49,052 nt of DNA from Formosa algae (GTDB lineage Bacteria > Bacteroidota > Bacteroidia > Flavobacteriales > Flavobacteriaceae), in the NCBI RefSeq assembly GCF_001439665.1, contig NZ_LMAK01000009.1, positions 1-49,052 of the forward strand, written 5' to 3'. The notes below the pieces were generated by a model. It was not told where the DNA came from. It worked only from the letters and a program-made list of their open reading frames with translations, and ran no database searches. Positions 18,524 through 27,005 of the stretch are shown here, one piece after another. Both the position numbers and the translations under genes were made by a program. The first letter of the stretch is position 1. Each line of letters begins with the position of its first letter.

Positions 18524-18949
18524 CTATTGTGGGTAGTTTGCCTCTGGAGGATTACCTGTATTCCCCATATTAAGACCTTCACCATCGGGTATATCTTCAC
18601 TTTCTTCCGAAGTCGATATTAAACGTTTTGTTGAACGCTTTACAGATCTACCTGTAGGCATAATAAACATGGTAGTATAACCAGCTTCTCCGTTAATTTC
18701 TGGGTAAGCGCCTTCATAAATTCGGATGCCATCTAATGTATATCCTAAATCACTTGCTTGTTGTTTAGCATAAGCTAAAAATGTTTCAATCTCTTCCAAA
18801 GCATACCATGTAGAACGGTTATCTGCTCTTTTTAAAATAGAACTACTAATTAATTTATGCCTAGAGTCGAACGCTTGATCTAGGTTTTTAGCTTGTTCTG
18901 GAGTTATTAATCCTTTAGGTGCCTGTACTTTAGAAATCTCTTTACTCAT
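18524..18949 (-). CDS. Hypothetical soluble protein, cassette copy B
   Basis: 141 residues without a membrane anchor or signal peptide; an in-frame stop 18 bases upstream of the ATG rules out a longer form. It corresponds to the globular part of the 189-residue protein of copy A: PKGLITPEQ, R-KLISSSI, DNRSTWYALEEIE, YAKQQA, LDGIRIYEGAYP, AGYTTMFIMPT and a C-terminal GNPPEANYPQ. I know no named domain for this pattern. It is 8 bases upstream of its 7-TM partner. The loss of the anchor relative to copy A suggests that the domain works in the cytosol, or that copy A gained a tether. Confidence 0.82.
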   Translation of the reverse strand: MSKEISKVQAPKGLITPEQAKNLDQAFDSRHKLISSSILKRADNRSTWYALEEIETFLAYAKQQASDLGYTLDGIRIYEGAYPEINGEAGYTTMFIMPTGRSVKRSTKRLISTSEESEDIPDGEGLNMGNTGNPPEANYPQ

Positions 18950-19075
18950 TATATATTCTTTTAAAGATTAAAGTAGGTTACAACATTCATTGTTTAAACG
19001 TGAAATGGCTGTTTAAATATACTTTAATTTTAGAATAGTACGAAAGTTTATAACTAAGATTAGATTTAGTTGTGG

Positions 19076-19105
19076 AATTATAAGGTCCGGATTTACCTTA
19101 TAATT
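19076..19105. terminator. 11-bp inverted repeat overlapping the comM stop codon
   Basis: AATTATAAGGT (19076-19086) pairs perfectly with ACCTTATAATT (19095-19105) around an 8-base loop. The stop codon of comM (minus strand, 19104-19106) lies in the stem. No T run follows on the minus strand, so termination is uncertain. Confidence 0.5.
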
Positions 19106-20642
19106 AGCCTAACCAGCCGTCACGATCTAGACTTCTATATTGAATGGCTTCACTAATATGTGCACCTTTAACAGCTTCAGAATTTTCTAAATCGGCGATA
19201 GTTCTTGCTACTTTTAAAATCCTATCGTAGGCTCTAGCCGATAAATTTAAACGTTCCATCGCTGTTTTTAATAACAGTTTAGATGCCTCATCTAACTTAC
19301 AATAAGTCCGAATGTGTTTGGTATTCATTTGGGCATTATAATGTACATTTTCAAAATCTTTGAAACGTGTGGTTTGATGCGATCTTGCTTTAGTAACGCG
19401 CTCACGAATAGTTACCGAAGACTCCCCTTTTCGATCTTCAGAAAGTTTCTCGAAAGGTACAGGTGTAACCTCTATATGAATATCGATACGATCTAACAGT
19501 GGGCCTGAAATTTTTCCTAAATACCGTTGCATTTCTGCAGGTGAAGACGTAATTGGCGCATTAGGATCGTTAAAAAAACCACTCGGACTCGGATTCATGC
19601 TAGCGACTAACATAAAACTACTTGGATAAGTAACTGTGAATTTTGCTCTAGAAATGGTCACTTCCCGATCTTCTAACGGTTGCCGCATCACTTCTAAAAC
19701 ATCGCGTTTAAACTCTGGTAGTTCGTCTAAAAATAAGACACCGTTATGTGATAGAGAAATCTCACCAGGCTGCGGATAACTTCCGCCACCAACAAGTGCT
19801 ACATTGGAAATCGTATGGTGCGGACTTCTAAACGGACGTTGAGACATTAATCCTAAATGGGCTTTTACGCGTCCAACAACTGAATGAATTTTTGTGGTTT
19901 CTAAAGCTTCATGCAAGGTCATTGGTGGTAAAATAGAAGGTAAACGTTTTGCTAGCATGGTTTTTCCTGATCCAGGCGGGCCAATTAAAATAATATTATG
20001 TCCGCCAGCTGCGGCAATTTCCATACAGCGTTTAATGCTTTCTTGTCCTTTTACATCTGCAAAATCAAACTCAGGAAAATCTAAATTTTTATAAAACTCT
20101 TCTCGAGTATTGATTATGGTTTGCTCTAATGCTTTTCCTTCTTTAAAAAAATCGATCACTTCTTTAATAGACTCTATGCCAAACACCTTTAAATCGTTCA
20201 CAATAGCGGCTTCTTTTGCATTTTGAGCTGGTAAAATAAAACCTTTAAAACCTTCTTCTCTTGCTTTTAAAGCAATAGGCAAAGCACCTTTTATGGGCTG
20301 AAGTGTACCATCTAAAGACAATTCGCCCATAATTATATAGTCTTCTAAATCTTCTGCTGGAATTTGTTTGGTCGCAGCAAGAATTCCTAATGCTAAAGTT
20401 AAATCGTATGCAGAACCTTCCTTACGTAAATCTGCAGGCGACATATTTATTATAATTTTCTTCCCTGGAATTTTATAGCCATTATTTTGAAGGGCCGCGG
20501 CTATCCTAAAGTTACTTTCTTTAATGGCGTTGTCTGGCAATCCAACCAAATGATATCCAATTCCTGAATCGACATTCACTTCAACCATAATGGTTGTTGC
20601 ATCTACACCAAAGACTGCGCTTCCAAATACTTTTTTAAGCAT
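19104..20642 (-). CDS. comM: YifB/ComM-family Mg-chelatase-like AAA+ ATPase
   Basis: 512 residues, the family length. The N-terminal lonC-like domain (about 1-170) opens with LKKVFGSAVFGVDA, and the AAA+ domain carries Walker A GPPGSGKT (221-228), SPHHTISNVALVGGG, and Walker B VLFLDELPEF. A C-terminal Mg-chelatase domain ends with the RAYDRILKVARTIADLE segment. ComM proteins are hexameric helicases that promote branch migration during integration of incoming DNA in naturally competent bacteria; the family is also widespread in species not known to be competent. ATG start. It is 81 bases downstream of tilS on the same strand. An imperfect dyad (20646-20656 with 20672-20682) sits in its leader. 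Confidence 0.95.
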   Translation of the reverse strand: MLKKVFGSAVFGVDATTIMVEVNVDSGIGYHLVGLPDNAIKESNFRIAAALQNNGYKIPGKKIIINMSPADLRKEGSAYDLTLALGILAATKQIPAEDLEDYIIMGELSLDGTLQPIKGALPIALKAREEGFKGFILPAQNAKEAAIVNDLKVFGIESIKEVIDFFKEGKALEQTIINTREEFYKNLDFPEFDFADVKGQESIKRCMEIAAAGGHNIILIGPPGSGKTMLAKRLPSILPPMTLHEALETTKIHSVVGRVKAHLGLMSQRPFRSPHHTISNVALVGGGSYPQPGEISLSHNGVLFLDELPEFKRDVLEVMRQPLEDREVTISRAKFTVTYPSSFMLVASMNPSPSGFFNDPNAPITSSPAEMQRYLGKISGPLLDRIDIHIEVTPVPFEKLSEDRKGESSVTIRERVTKARSHQTTRFKDFENVHYNAQMNTKHIRTYCKLDEASKLLLKTAMERLNLSARAYDRILKVARTIADLENSEAVKGAHISEAIQYRSLDRDGWLG

Positions 20643-20645
20643 AAA

Positions 20646-20682
20646 TTAGTTCGTTTATTTAAAAATACTAAAAACAAACTAA
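20646..20682. repeat. Imperfect inverted repeat upstream of comM
   Basis: TTAGTTCGTTT (20646-20656) and AAACAAACTAA (20672-20682) pair at 10 of 11 positions. It lies immediately upstream of the comM start codon on the minus strand and could be a leader structure or operator. Confidence 0.4.
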
Positions 20683-20723
20683 CTACCTGAATTAAAACAT
20701 ATTAAAAATTAAAATTTACACCT

Positions 20724-22046
20724 TTAAAATGATTTACATGTAATTTTTAAAATCTGTGTTGTATCTGCTGTTACCTTAAACCGATTATCGCTACGTCTAT
20801 TAATAACCCAAACAATTTGGTTGTTAGAACAGACTACCCAAACTTGCTCTTTTTCTAAAAGCGATAATTTTTCGTCTTTAAAATATTTGCTCAATTTCTT
20901 TTTACCGCGCATACCTAACGGAAAAAAATAATCGCCTTGCTCCCATTTCCTAATAATTAAAGGAAACTTCAAGACATCTTTATCTATAAAAATAGTATTG
21001 TTAGGTGCGTTTTCTAATTCTGAAACAGTTTCGAATATAAGCGTTCCAAACGTTGTTTTTATAGGATTTAAATCTTCATAAATTTCAAAATGAGATTCCA
21101 AAACCTCTTCCTGATCATCATTTATACTTAAAATTAAAAAGTCTCTATTTTTAAGTAATCTGTGTGTTGCAGAAAACACTTGTTTCCCAGACTGTGCTGT
21201 CAATAGGCTATAAATATCATCCCAAGCTGTAAACTTATACGATTTTAGTAAGGCATATAAATACGGTTTGGGGTTTGGATATTTTAATAGTTTAGAGACA
21301 TTAAATTTCATAACATCATCTTCAAAAACCACAACATCTTTATAAACTTGCGTCATATAATCATCAATCAAAACTTTAGAATCTTGTAAATGTTCTTGAG
21401 TCATTTTAAAGTTCTGAAGCCATTGCGGATTAATCTCTTTTAGTACCGGAATAACATCATGGCGCAATTTGTTTCTTAGATATTTAGTAGAACTATTACT
21501 ACTATCTTCTCTCCACTTTATATCATTTGCTTGAGCATAATCTATAATTTCGTTTCTAGAAAATGGCAATAACGGACGCACAATATAATCGTTAATTTCT
21601 GGAATTCCAGTTAATCCTTCAATTCCAGTACCACGAGATAAATTAATTAAAAATGTTTCTAAATTATCGTCTGCATGATGTGCCGTTAACACATAGTCGA
21701 AATGTAATAAATCTACCAATTCTTCGAACCAACGGTAACGCAATTCGCGTGCTGCCATTTGTATGGAAAGCTTAGCATCTTCGGCGTACTGCTTGGTATC
21801 GAAACTTTCAATAAAAAGTTCTAGGTCTAAATTATTTGCGAGATCTACTAGAAAAGCTTCATCTGCATCGCTTTCCTCGCCTCTTAAATTAAAATTACAA
21901 TGTGCTAAGGCAACATTTAATTTTAAATCGTGACATAAATATGCTAAAACAACACTGTCTATGCCGCCAGAAATTGTAAGTATTAATTTCTTGTTTTTAA
22001 GAAACGGAAGCTGTTCGTTTATATGCTTTTTAAATGTATTCACCAT
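20724..22046 (-). CDS. tilS: tRNA(Ile)-lysidine synthase
   Basis: Modifies C34 of tRNA-Ile(CAU) to lysidine with ATP and lysine, an essential decoding step. The PP-loop SGGIDS sits at residues 26-31 (numbered from the chosen start). The HHADDNLETFLINLSRGTG segment is near residue 130, and the C-terminal TilS domain includes the RKWEQGDYFFPLGMRGKKKLSKYF segment type. I chose the ATG at 22046, giving MVNTFKKH and 440 residues; the frame is open to a GTG at 22061 but that start would lie inside a promoter-like box. A TATCTTTG box ends only 4 bases before this ATG. Confidence 0.95.
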   Translation of the reverse strand: MVNTFKKHINEQLPFLKNKKLILTISGGIDSVVLAYLCHDLKLNVALAHCNFNLRGEESDADEAFLVDLANNLDLELFIESFDTKQYAEDAKLSIQMAARELRYRWFEELVDLLHFDYVLTAHHADDNLETFLINLSRGTGIEGLTGIPEINDYIVRPLLPFSRNEIIDYAQANDIKWREDSSNSSTKYLRNKLRHDVIPVLKEINPQWLQNFKMTQEHLQDSKVLIDDYMTQVYKDVVVFEDDVMKFNVSKLLKYPNPKPYLYALLKSYKFTAWDDIYSLLTAQSGKQVFSATHRLLKNRDFLILSINDDQEEVLESHFEIYEDLNPIKTTFGTLIFETVSELENAPNNTIFIDKDVLKFPLIIRKWEQGDYFFPLGMRGKKKLSKYFKDEKLSLLEKEQVWVVCSNNQIVWVINRRSDNRFKVTADTTQILKITCKSF

Positions 22047-22050
22047 AGCA

Positions 22051-22058
22051 CAAAGATA
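22051..22058 (-). promoter_or_regulatory. TATCTTTG box immediately before the tilS ATG
   Basis: CAAAGATA on the plus strand is TATCTTTG on the minus strand, an exact -7 consensus. Its distance to the ATG (4 bases) would put the transcript start at or within the start codon. It may indicate a leaderless mRNA or be chance. Confidence 0.35.
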
Positions 22059-22119
22059 CACTTTAAAAAAAACGTCTTTTTATTTATAGGCGATTAAATA
22101 TCTGAATAACGCTGAGTTT

Positions 22120-23412
22120 TTACCCCTCTAAAACATCGCGCATAGCTTTGGCTTTAATTAAACATTCCTCATACTCACTTGCCGGATTACTTTTAGAGGT
22201 AATGGCACTACCCACGGAATAAGACACATATTTTTTAGATTGATTGTAAAGGATACTTCTAATAACAACATTAAAATCGAAATCGCCTTCTGGAGTAAAA
22301 TATCCAACGGTACCCGAATACAAACCACGTTTACTTTCTTCTAAATCTTCAATAATTTTCATGGCAGAAAGTTTAGGCGCTCCCGTCATGCTACCCATAG
22401 GAAATGTTGTTTTTAAAACGTCTATTGGAGATAGTGTATCGAGAATTTTAGAAGTGACTGTAGAAATCATTTGATGCACTTGCGGAAAGCTATACACTTT
22501 ACACAACTCTTCTACATTTACCGAGCCCTTAATGGCCGTTTTAGATAAATCGTTTCGAACCAAATCGACTATCATTATATTTTCACTACGCTCTTTTTCA
22601 TTATGTTGCAAATCGTGTTTTAATTGTTCATCTTCAATTACATCTGCAGCACGTTTGGCAGTACCTTTTATAGGTTGTGAAATAATAGTTTGTCCTTCTT
22701 TTTTTATATACCGTTCTGGAGAAGCAGACATTAAAAATTTATCGTAGTGTTTTAAAAACGTAGCAAATGGCGGTTTTGATACTGAATTTAGATTTTCAAA
22801 CGTGTCTAGCGGATTAATTTCTGCATCTTCAGCATAGAACTCTTGGCAAAAATTAGCCTCATAAATATCCCCTCTATGAATATGAGCGAGCATGCTATTC
22901 ACTTTTTCAAAATAGGCATCTTTATGAATGCGTAGTTTTATTTTAACGGGATGAGTTTTAGATACTGAGTCTAAACGCTGAAGCGATGCAATCTCTGCCA
23001 AATCAGATTCAACCTCATCATCAACCATTTTTAAATACTGAATTTCAAGCTGGTTCCCTTTTATTAAAAAAAGCCTTTTGGGTTGAAAGAAGCATACATC
23101 AGAAAACTCTAAGCCGTCAAAATTTGACGATTTTAATTTTTCTAAACCATTCTTTACATCGTAAGTTAGATAACCAAAAATCCAATCTTTAGTAGATTCT
23201 TGAAATTCTTGTAACTTCTCGAAAGCATGAACATAATCGGTTTTAATACTCATAAACGCATCTACAGCTAAAATGGCATCGTAGCTAGAATAACGAGCAT
23301 CATATTGGTTTGAATCCATCCAAACGACATCATCAAACTGCTGACTCCATTGTAATAGTTGTTGTTTAAACACAACTAAATTTTCAATATATGTAGAGGT
23401 TATATGGCGCAA
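22120..23412 (-). CDS. pabB: Aminodeoxychorismate synthase component I
   Basis: Chorismate-binding enzyme of 430 residues that makes 4-amino-4-deoxychorismate for folate. The motif PIKGT (247-251) has Lys at the position where anthranilate synthases have Ala, which favours PabB over TrpE. Other signatures are NEKERSENIMIVDLVRNDL and GSMTGAPKLSAMKIIE, and the final AGSAIT-like SVGSAITSKSNP. The start appears to be TTG at 23412: an in-frame stop lies 27 bases upstream and the next ATG would remove 31 residues of an N-terminus that looks genuine. tilS follows after 73 bases on the same strand. The glutamine amidotransferase partner is not in the window. Confidence 0.92.
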   Translation of the reverse strand: MRHITSTYIENLVVFKQQLLQWSQQFDDVVWMDSNQYDARYSSYDAILAVDAFMSIKTDYVHAFEKLQEFQESTKDWIFGYLTYDVKNGLEKLKSSNFDGLEFSDVCFFQPKRLFLIKGNQLEIQYLKMVDDEVESDLAEIASLQRLDSVSKTHPVKIKLRIHKDAYFEKVNSMLAHIHRGDIYEANFCQEFYAEDAEINPLDTFENLNSVSKPPFATFLKHYDKFLMSASPERYIKKEGQTIISQPIKGTAKRAADVIEDEQLKHDLQHNEKERSENIMIVDLVRNDLSKTAIKGSVNVEELCKVYSFPQVHQMISTVTSKILDTLSPIDVLKTTFPMGSMTGAPKLSAMKIIEDLEESKRGLYSGTVGYFTPEGDFDFNVVIRSILYNQSKKYVSYSVGSAITSKSNPASEYEECLIKAKAMRDVLEG

Positions 23413-23631
23413 ACTATAAAAATTTTCAGCGTAAAGTTAGTTAGTTTCTTTAAAATAGAATCAGATTTGTATTTTTGTTTGAACCTTTTAACCAATAATA
23501 CTAATTAGTTTTAAGAAGTTGTTACTTTAACCACATTTCAGAATTTATATTATAAGTCGTTTTGTTTTTAATATCAATACCATACAAATAAAATAATTAG
23601 ACATAACCATATTATCAATACTCTTTTTTCC

Positions 23632-24522
23632 ATGTACACTTTAGAAAATGAATTATTAAAAATAGCCGTAAAACAAGCTGGAGCTGAACTTTGTGCTATA
23701 AATGCAATAAACAATACAAATCAGTTTATGTGGGATGCAAATCCAGATATATGGGAAAATTTTGCACCTAATTTATTTCCTATCATTGGAGCTTTGAAAG
23801 ATGATACGATGCATTTTGAAGGTGAACATTTTAAGATGACCAAGCACGGAATTATCCGTCATAACACCAATATAAAATTAGAGAAACAAACTGCTAACAC
23901 ATTAGCGTTCTCCTTATTATATAGTGAAGAAACTTTAAAAAAATATCCTTTTAAATTTAAGTTTACTATTCAATATGAATTGATTGAAAATAAAATTGCA
24001 GTAACGCATACTGTAGAAAATTTAGATGATAACACCTTATATTTCTCTGTTGGTGGTCATCCAGCGTTTAAATGTCCTGTATATAAAGACGAAGCGTATA
24101 CCGATTATTATTTAGAATTCGACCAAAAAGAAACCTCAGAATCTTACGCCTTAAATATGGATTTAGGATTAGTTTCAGACCATACTTTTCCTGTAATAAC
24201 CAAAGACAGTACCATACCGTTACATTACGATTTATTTAATGAAGACGCATTGATTTTTAAAGATTTAAAATCTACAAAGGTTGCTTTAAAAAGTAAAAAC
24301 AACGGGACAATTTTAACTGTAGACTATCCTGGTTTTCCCTATTTAGGCATTTGGGCAAAACCACATGCAAATTATGTATGTATAGAACCTTGGTTAGGCA
24401 TTGCAGATCATGAAAATCATAATCAAGACTTTAAAACCAAAGAAGGAATACAAACTTTAGCAGCAAAACAAACATTTAAAGCCACTTATACCATTGAAAT
24501 AGACAAAAAGCATTTAGTTTAA
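23632..24522 (+). CDS. Aldose 1-epimerase family protein (galactose mutarotase-like)
   Basis: 296 residues, with the beta-sandwich pattern of the aldose epimerase superfamily and closest in style to the LacX/YeaD branch. Conserved parts are the opening TLENELLKIAVKQAGAEL, the WENFAPNLFPIIGALKDD segment, MTKHGIIRHN, VGGHPAFKCP (likely catalytic His) and VCIEPWLGIADHEN (likely catalytic Glu). It has no signal peptide and so is cytosolic. It interconverts sugar anomers or the anomers of a sugar phosphate; the exact sugar cannot be told. It is divergent from pabB with a 219-base gap, and is followed by the helicase gene, which seems to have its own promoter. Confidence 0.9.
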   Translation: MYTLENELLKIAVKQAGAELCAINAINNTNQFMWDANPDIWENFAPNLFPIIGALKDDTMHFEGEHFKMTKHGIIRHNTNIKLEKQTANTLAFSLLYSEETLKKYPFKFKFTIQYELIENKIAVTHTVENLDDNTLYFSVGGHPAFKCPVYKDEAYTDYYLEFDQKETSESYALNMDLGLVSDHTFPVITKDSTIPLHYDLFNEDALIFKDLKSTKVALKSKNNGTILTVDYPGFPYLGIWAKPHANYVCIEPWLGIADHENHNQDFKTKEGIQTLAAKQTFKATYTIEIDKKHLV

Positions 24523-24537
24523 AAGGAATAATAGCAC

Positions 24538-24545
24538 TAACTTTG
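24538..24545 (+). promoter_or_regulatory. -7 box TAACTTTG upstream of the DEAD-box helicase
   Basis: Exact TAnnTTTG match ending 18 bases before the GTG at 24564. It overlaps the upstream alternative TTG start at 24543, arguing that translation begins at the GTG. No clear -33 TTG. Confidence 0.55.
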
Positions 24546-24563
24546 CAGACTAAATTACAATAC

Positions 24564-25916
24564 GTGACTTTTCAAGATTTAAATTTAAATACCCCATTAT
24601 ACAACGCTCTAGACGATCTAGGCTTTACAACACCAACTCCAATTCAAGCAGAAGCATTTAGTGTTGTTAGCTCTGGAAAAGATGTTGTAGGTATAGCACA
24701 AACAGGTACAGGAAAAACCTTTGCCTACATGCTTCCTATTCTTAAAAATCTTAAATTTTCTAATCAAGAAAACCCTAGAATCCTAGTTTTGGTTCCTACC
24801 AGAGAACTGGTTGTACAAGTGGTTGATGAAGTTGAAAAGCTTTCAAAATACATTAACACGCGAGTACTTGGTGTGTATGGAGGAACTAACATTAATACCC
24901 AGAAACAGCAAATCGCTCAAGGTGTAGACATTTTAGTTGCCACACCAGGACGTTTATACGATTTAGCCGTGAGCCGCGTACTGCAATTAAAATCGATTCA
25001 GAAATTAGTAATCGATGAAGTAGATGTGATGTTAGATTTAGGATTCAGACATCAGCTTATTAATATTTTTGATATACTTCCTGAACGCCGACAAAACATT
25101 ATGTTTTCGGCAACCATGACGCAAGATGTAGACGAATTAATTAATGATTTCTTTGTTACTCCAGAACGTGTTTCTATAGCGATTTCTGGAACGCCTTTAG
25201 AAAATATTGCACAAGAACGCTATAATGTTCCCAATTTTCATACTAAAGTAAACTTGCTAAATGCGATTCTTCAAGATAAAGAACGCTATAATAAAGTACT
25301 TATTTTTGTAGGTTTTAAGAGAATGGCCGATAGACTTTTTGAAGCCTTAGACGAAACCTTTAACGACGAAAGTTGTGTGATTCACTCTAATAAAACACAA
25401 AACTATCGTTTACGAAGCATCGAGCAATTTAGAAATGGAGATAACCGTATTTTAATTGCTACAGATGTTATGGCTCGTGGTTTAGATATTGATAATATAT
25501 CTCATGTTATTAATTTTGATACGCCAGATTATCCTGAAAACTACATGCATAGAATTGGTAGAACCGGACGTGCAGAACGCGAAGGTCATGCCATTTTATT
25601 TTCTACAAAGAAAGAGTTAGATGCTTTAGAACGCATTGAAACATTAATGAAGATGGAAATTCCGTTAACCGAAATTCCAGAAGATATTGAAATCTCTACC
25701 GAATTATTAGAAGAAGAACGCGATAAAATTAAAGAGCATTACAATCCGTTAAAACGTAGTGATGAAGATGCTCCTGGACCTGCTTTCCACGAAAAGAAAG
25801 AAAAAAATACTAAAGAAAATTTAGGAGGTTCTTACCGCAGAGAAATTGCAAAAAAATATAAAAAGCCAAAAACTCGAGGCGATAAGAATTACAATAAACG
25901 AAACAAGAAAAAATAA
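24564..25916 (+). CDS. DEAD-box family RNA helicase with a DEVD motif II
   Basis: ATP-dependent RNA helicase, 450 residues from the chosen GTG start (beginning MTFQDLNLNTPL). The frame is open to a TTG at 24543, but that lies within the promoter box. Motifs in order: Q motif (PTPIQAE), motif I AQTGTGKT, Ia PTREL, TPGR, motif II DEVD (151-154, in place of DEAD), SAT, and HRIGRTGR. The C-terminus (about 390-450) is a Lys/Arg-rich tail likely to bind RNA. A second helicase with a canonical DEAD motif is encoded at 36354. It probably acts in ribosome assembly or RNA turnover. The S1/P1 nuclease gene follows after 21 bases. Confidence 0.94.
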   Translation: MTFQDLNLNTPLYNALDDLGFTTPTPIQAEAFSVVSSGKDVVGIAQTGTGKTFAYMLPILKNLKFSNQENPRILVLVPTRELVVQVVDEVEKLSKYINTRVLGVYGGTNINTQKQQIAQGVDILVATPGRLYDLAVSRVLQLKSIQKLVIDEVDVMLDLGFRHQLINIFDILPERRQNIMFSATMTQDVDELINDFFVTPERVSIAISGTPLENIAQERYNVPNFHTKVNLLNAILQDKERYNKVLIFVGFKRMADRLFEALDETFNDESCVIHSNKTQNYRLRSIEQFRNGDNRILIATDVMARGLDIDNISHVINFDTPDYPENYMHRIGRTGRAEREGHAILFSTKKELDALERIETLMKMEIPLTEIPEDIEISTELLEEERDKIKEHYNPLKRSDEDAPGPAFHEKKEKNTKENLGGSYRREIAKKYKKPKTRGDKNYNKRNKKK

Positions 25917-25937
25917 CTCAAATTTTTAATTCCCCCT

Positions 25938-26729
25938 ATGAAACTAAAATTCATATTACTCTTTTGTTTTAGTCTATTTTTTTTACAACCTACACAAGCT
26001 TCTACAGTACCTGCTCCAGAATGGGGCCCGACAGGACACCGTACGGTTGGTAAAATTGCAGACACCTATTTAAAAGGAAGTACCAAACGTGCCATTCAAA
26101 AATTATTAAAAAGACATTCATTAGCATTCGTATCGACTTATGGAGATGAGATAAAATCTGATGACCGTTACAGAAAATTTGGGACATGGCATTATGTAAA
26201 TATGGAAGCGAATCAATCTTATGAAGATTCGGAAAAAAATCCTAAAGGAGATGCAGTAACTGGAGCAGAATATTGCGTTCAAGTGCTAAAAGACAAAAAT
26301 GCAAGCGATGAGGATAAAGCATTTTATTTGAAATTATTAATTCATATTATAGGAGATATTCACCAACCTATGCATGCTGGTTTAGCAGAAGATAAAGGTG
26401 GAAACGATATTAAAGTAAAATGGATGGGTAAAAGCACCAATTTACACCGTGTTTGGGATAGTGACATGATTAATGGTTTTGACATGAGCTATACAGAATT
26501 AGCAGATAATGCAGATGCCTTGTCTAAAGCACAAATTAAAGTTATTGAAGCTGGAACAATTACAGATTGGGTAAACGAAACACATACGCTAGCTAATACT
26601 GTTTATAAAGATGTAAAAACCGGAGATGACTTGGGTTACAAATACGCTTACGAGAATCTTACCTTAGCACGTTCTCAACTGCAAAAAGGAGGAATTCGTT
26701 TAGCAAAATTATTGAATGATATCTTTTAG
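25938..26729 (+). CDS. Secreted S1/P1-type nuclease
   Basis: Zinc-dependent, single-strand-preferring nuclease/3'-nucleotidase, 263 residues, exported (signal peptide residues 1-21, ending TQA). The ligand set of the family is visible: Trp29 and His34 (WGPTGH), an Asp in the YGDEIKSD region, His in GTWHYVNM, then HIIGDIHQPMHAG and HRVWDSDM. In P1-type enzymes the mature chain starts with the ligand Trp; here the predicted signal cleavage leaves about seven residues before it, so a different cleavage or further trimming is likely. It probably salvages nucleotides or phosphate outside the inner membrane. It may be cotranscribed with the helicase; a strong terminator follows. Confidence 0.93.
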   Translation: MKLKFILLFCFSLFFLQPTQASTVPAPEWGPTGHRTVGKIADTYLKGSTKRAIQKLLKRHSLAFVSTYGDEIKSDDRYRKFGTWHYVNMEANQSYEDSEKNPKGDAVTGAEYCVQVLKDKNASDEDKAFYLKLLIHIIGDIHQPMHAGLAEDKGGNDIKVKWMGKSTNLHRVWDSDMINGFDMSYTELADNADALSKAQIKVIEAGTITDWVNETHTLANTVYKDVKTGDDLGYKYAYENLTLARSQLQKGGIRLAKLLNDIF

Positions 26730-26758
26730 ATCCCATAAAAACCTATAAAATTAACAGT

Positions 26759-26792
26759 ACGTCGATGTAATTCTTACATCGACGTTTTTTTT
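26759..26792 (+). terminator. Strong intrinsic terminator after the S1/P1 nuclease gene
   Basis: Perfect 12-bp stem ACGTCGATGTAA (26759-26770) with TTACATCGACGT (26774-26785), 3-base loop, then an eight-T run. Confidence 0.95.
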
Positions 26793-26947
26793 GACAATTT
26801 ACAAAAGATAACCCCCTCTTATTAAGCATTTAACAAATAAATTACTTAACTTAACGTAGGCGAACATAAAAAAGACAATTTAATTCGTAATAATGTAAAA
26901 ATTTAATACTTAACACTTTACACTATATAATTATAATTTAAACTTAG

Positions 26948-26955
26948 TATCTTTG
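26948..26955 (+). promoter_or_regulatory. -7 box TATCTTTG for the SpoIIAA-like gene
   Basis: Exact consensus match, 50 bases before the ATG at 27006 and downstream of a terminator, where a new promoter is required. -33 TTG not evident. Confidence 0.6.
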
Positions 26956-27005
26956 CCGACTATTTTTTCGAATAAAACAGGAAATATTACTTTAGATATA
27001 TTAAG

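Larger units (their letters stand above)
14511..18949 (-). repeat. Tandem duplication of a three-gene small protein / 7-TM / histidine kinase cassette
   Basis: Copy A covers 14511-16648 and copy B 17026-18949, both on the minus strand and in the same gene order. Each gene in A has its homologue in B. By eye the kinases are about 85% identical from residue 50 onward, while the 7-TM and small proteins share only scattered motifs. No response regulator is present in either copy. Confidence 0.9.
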
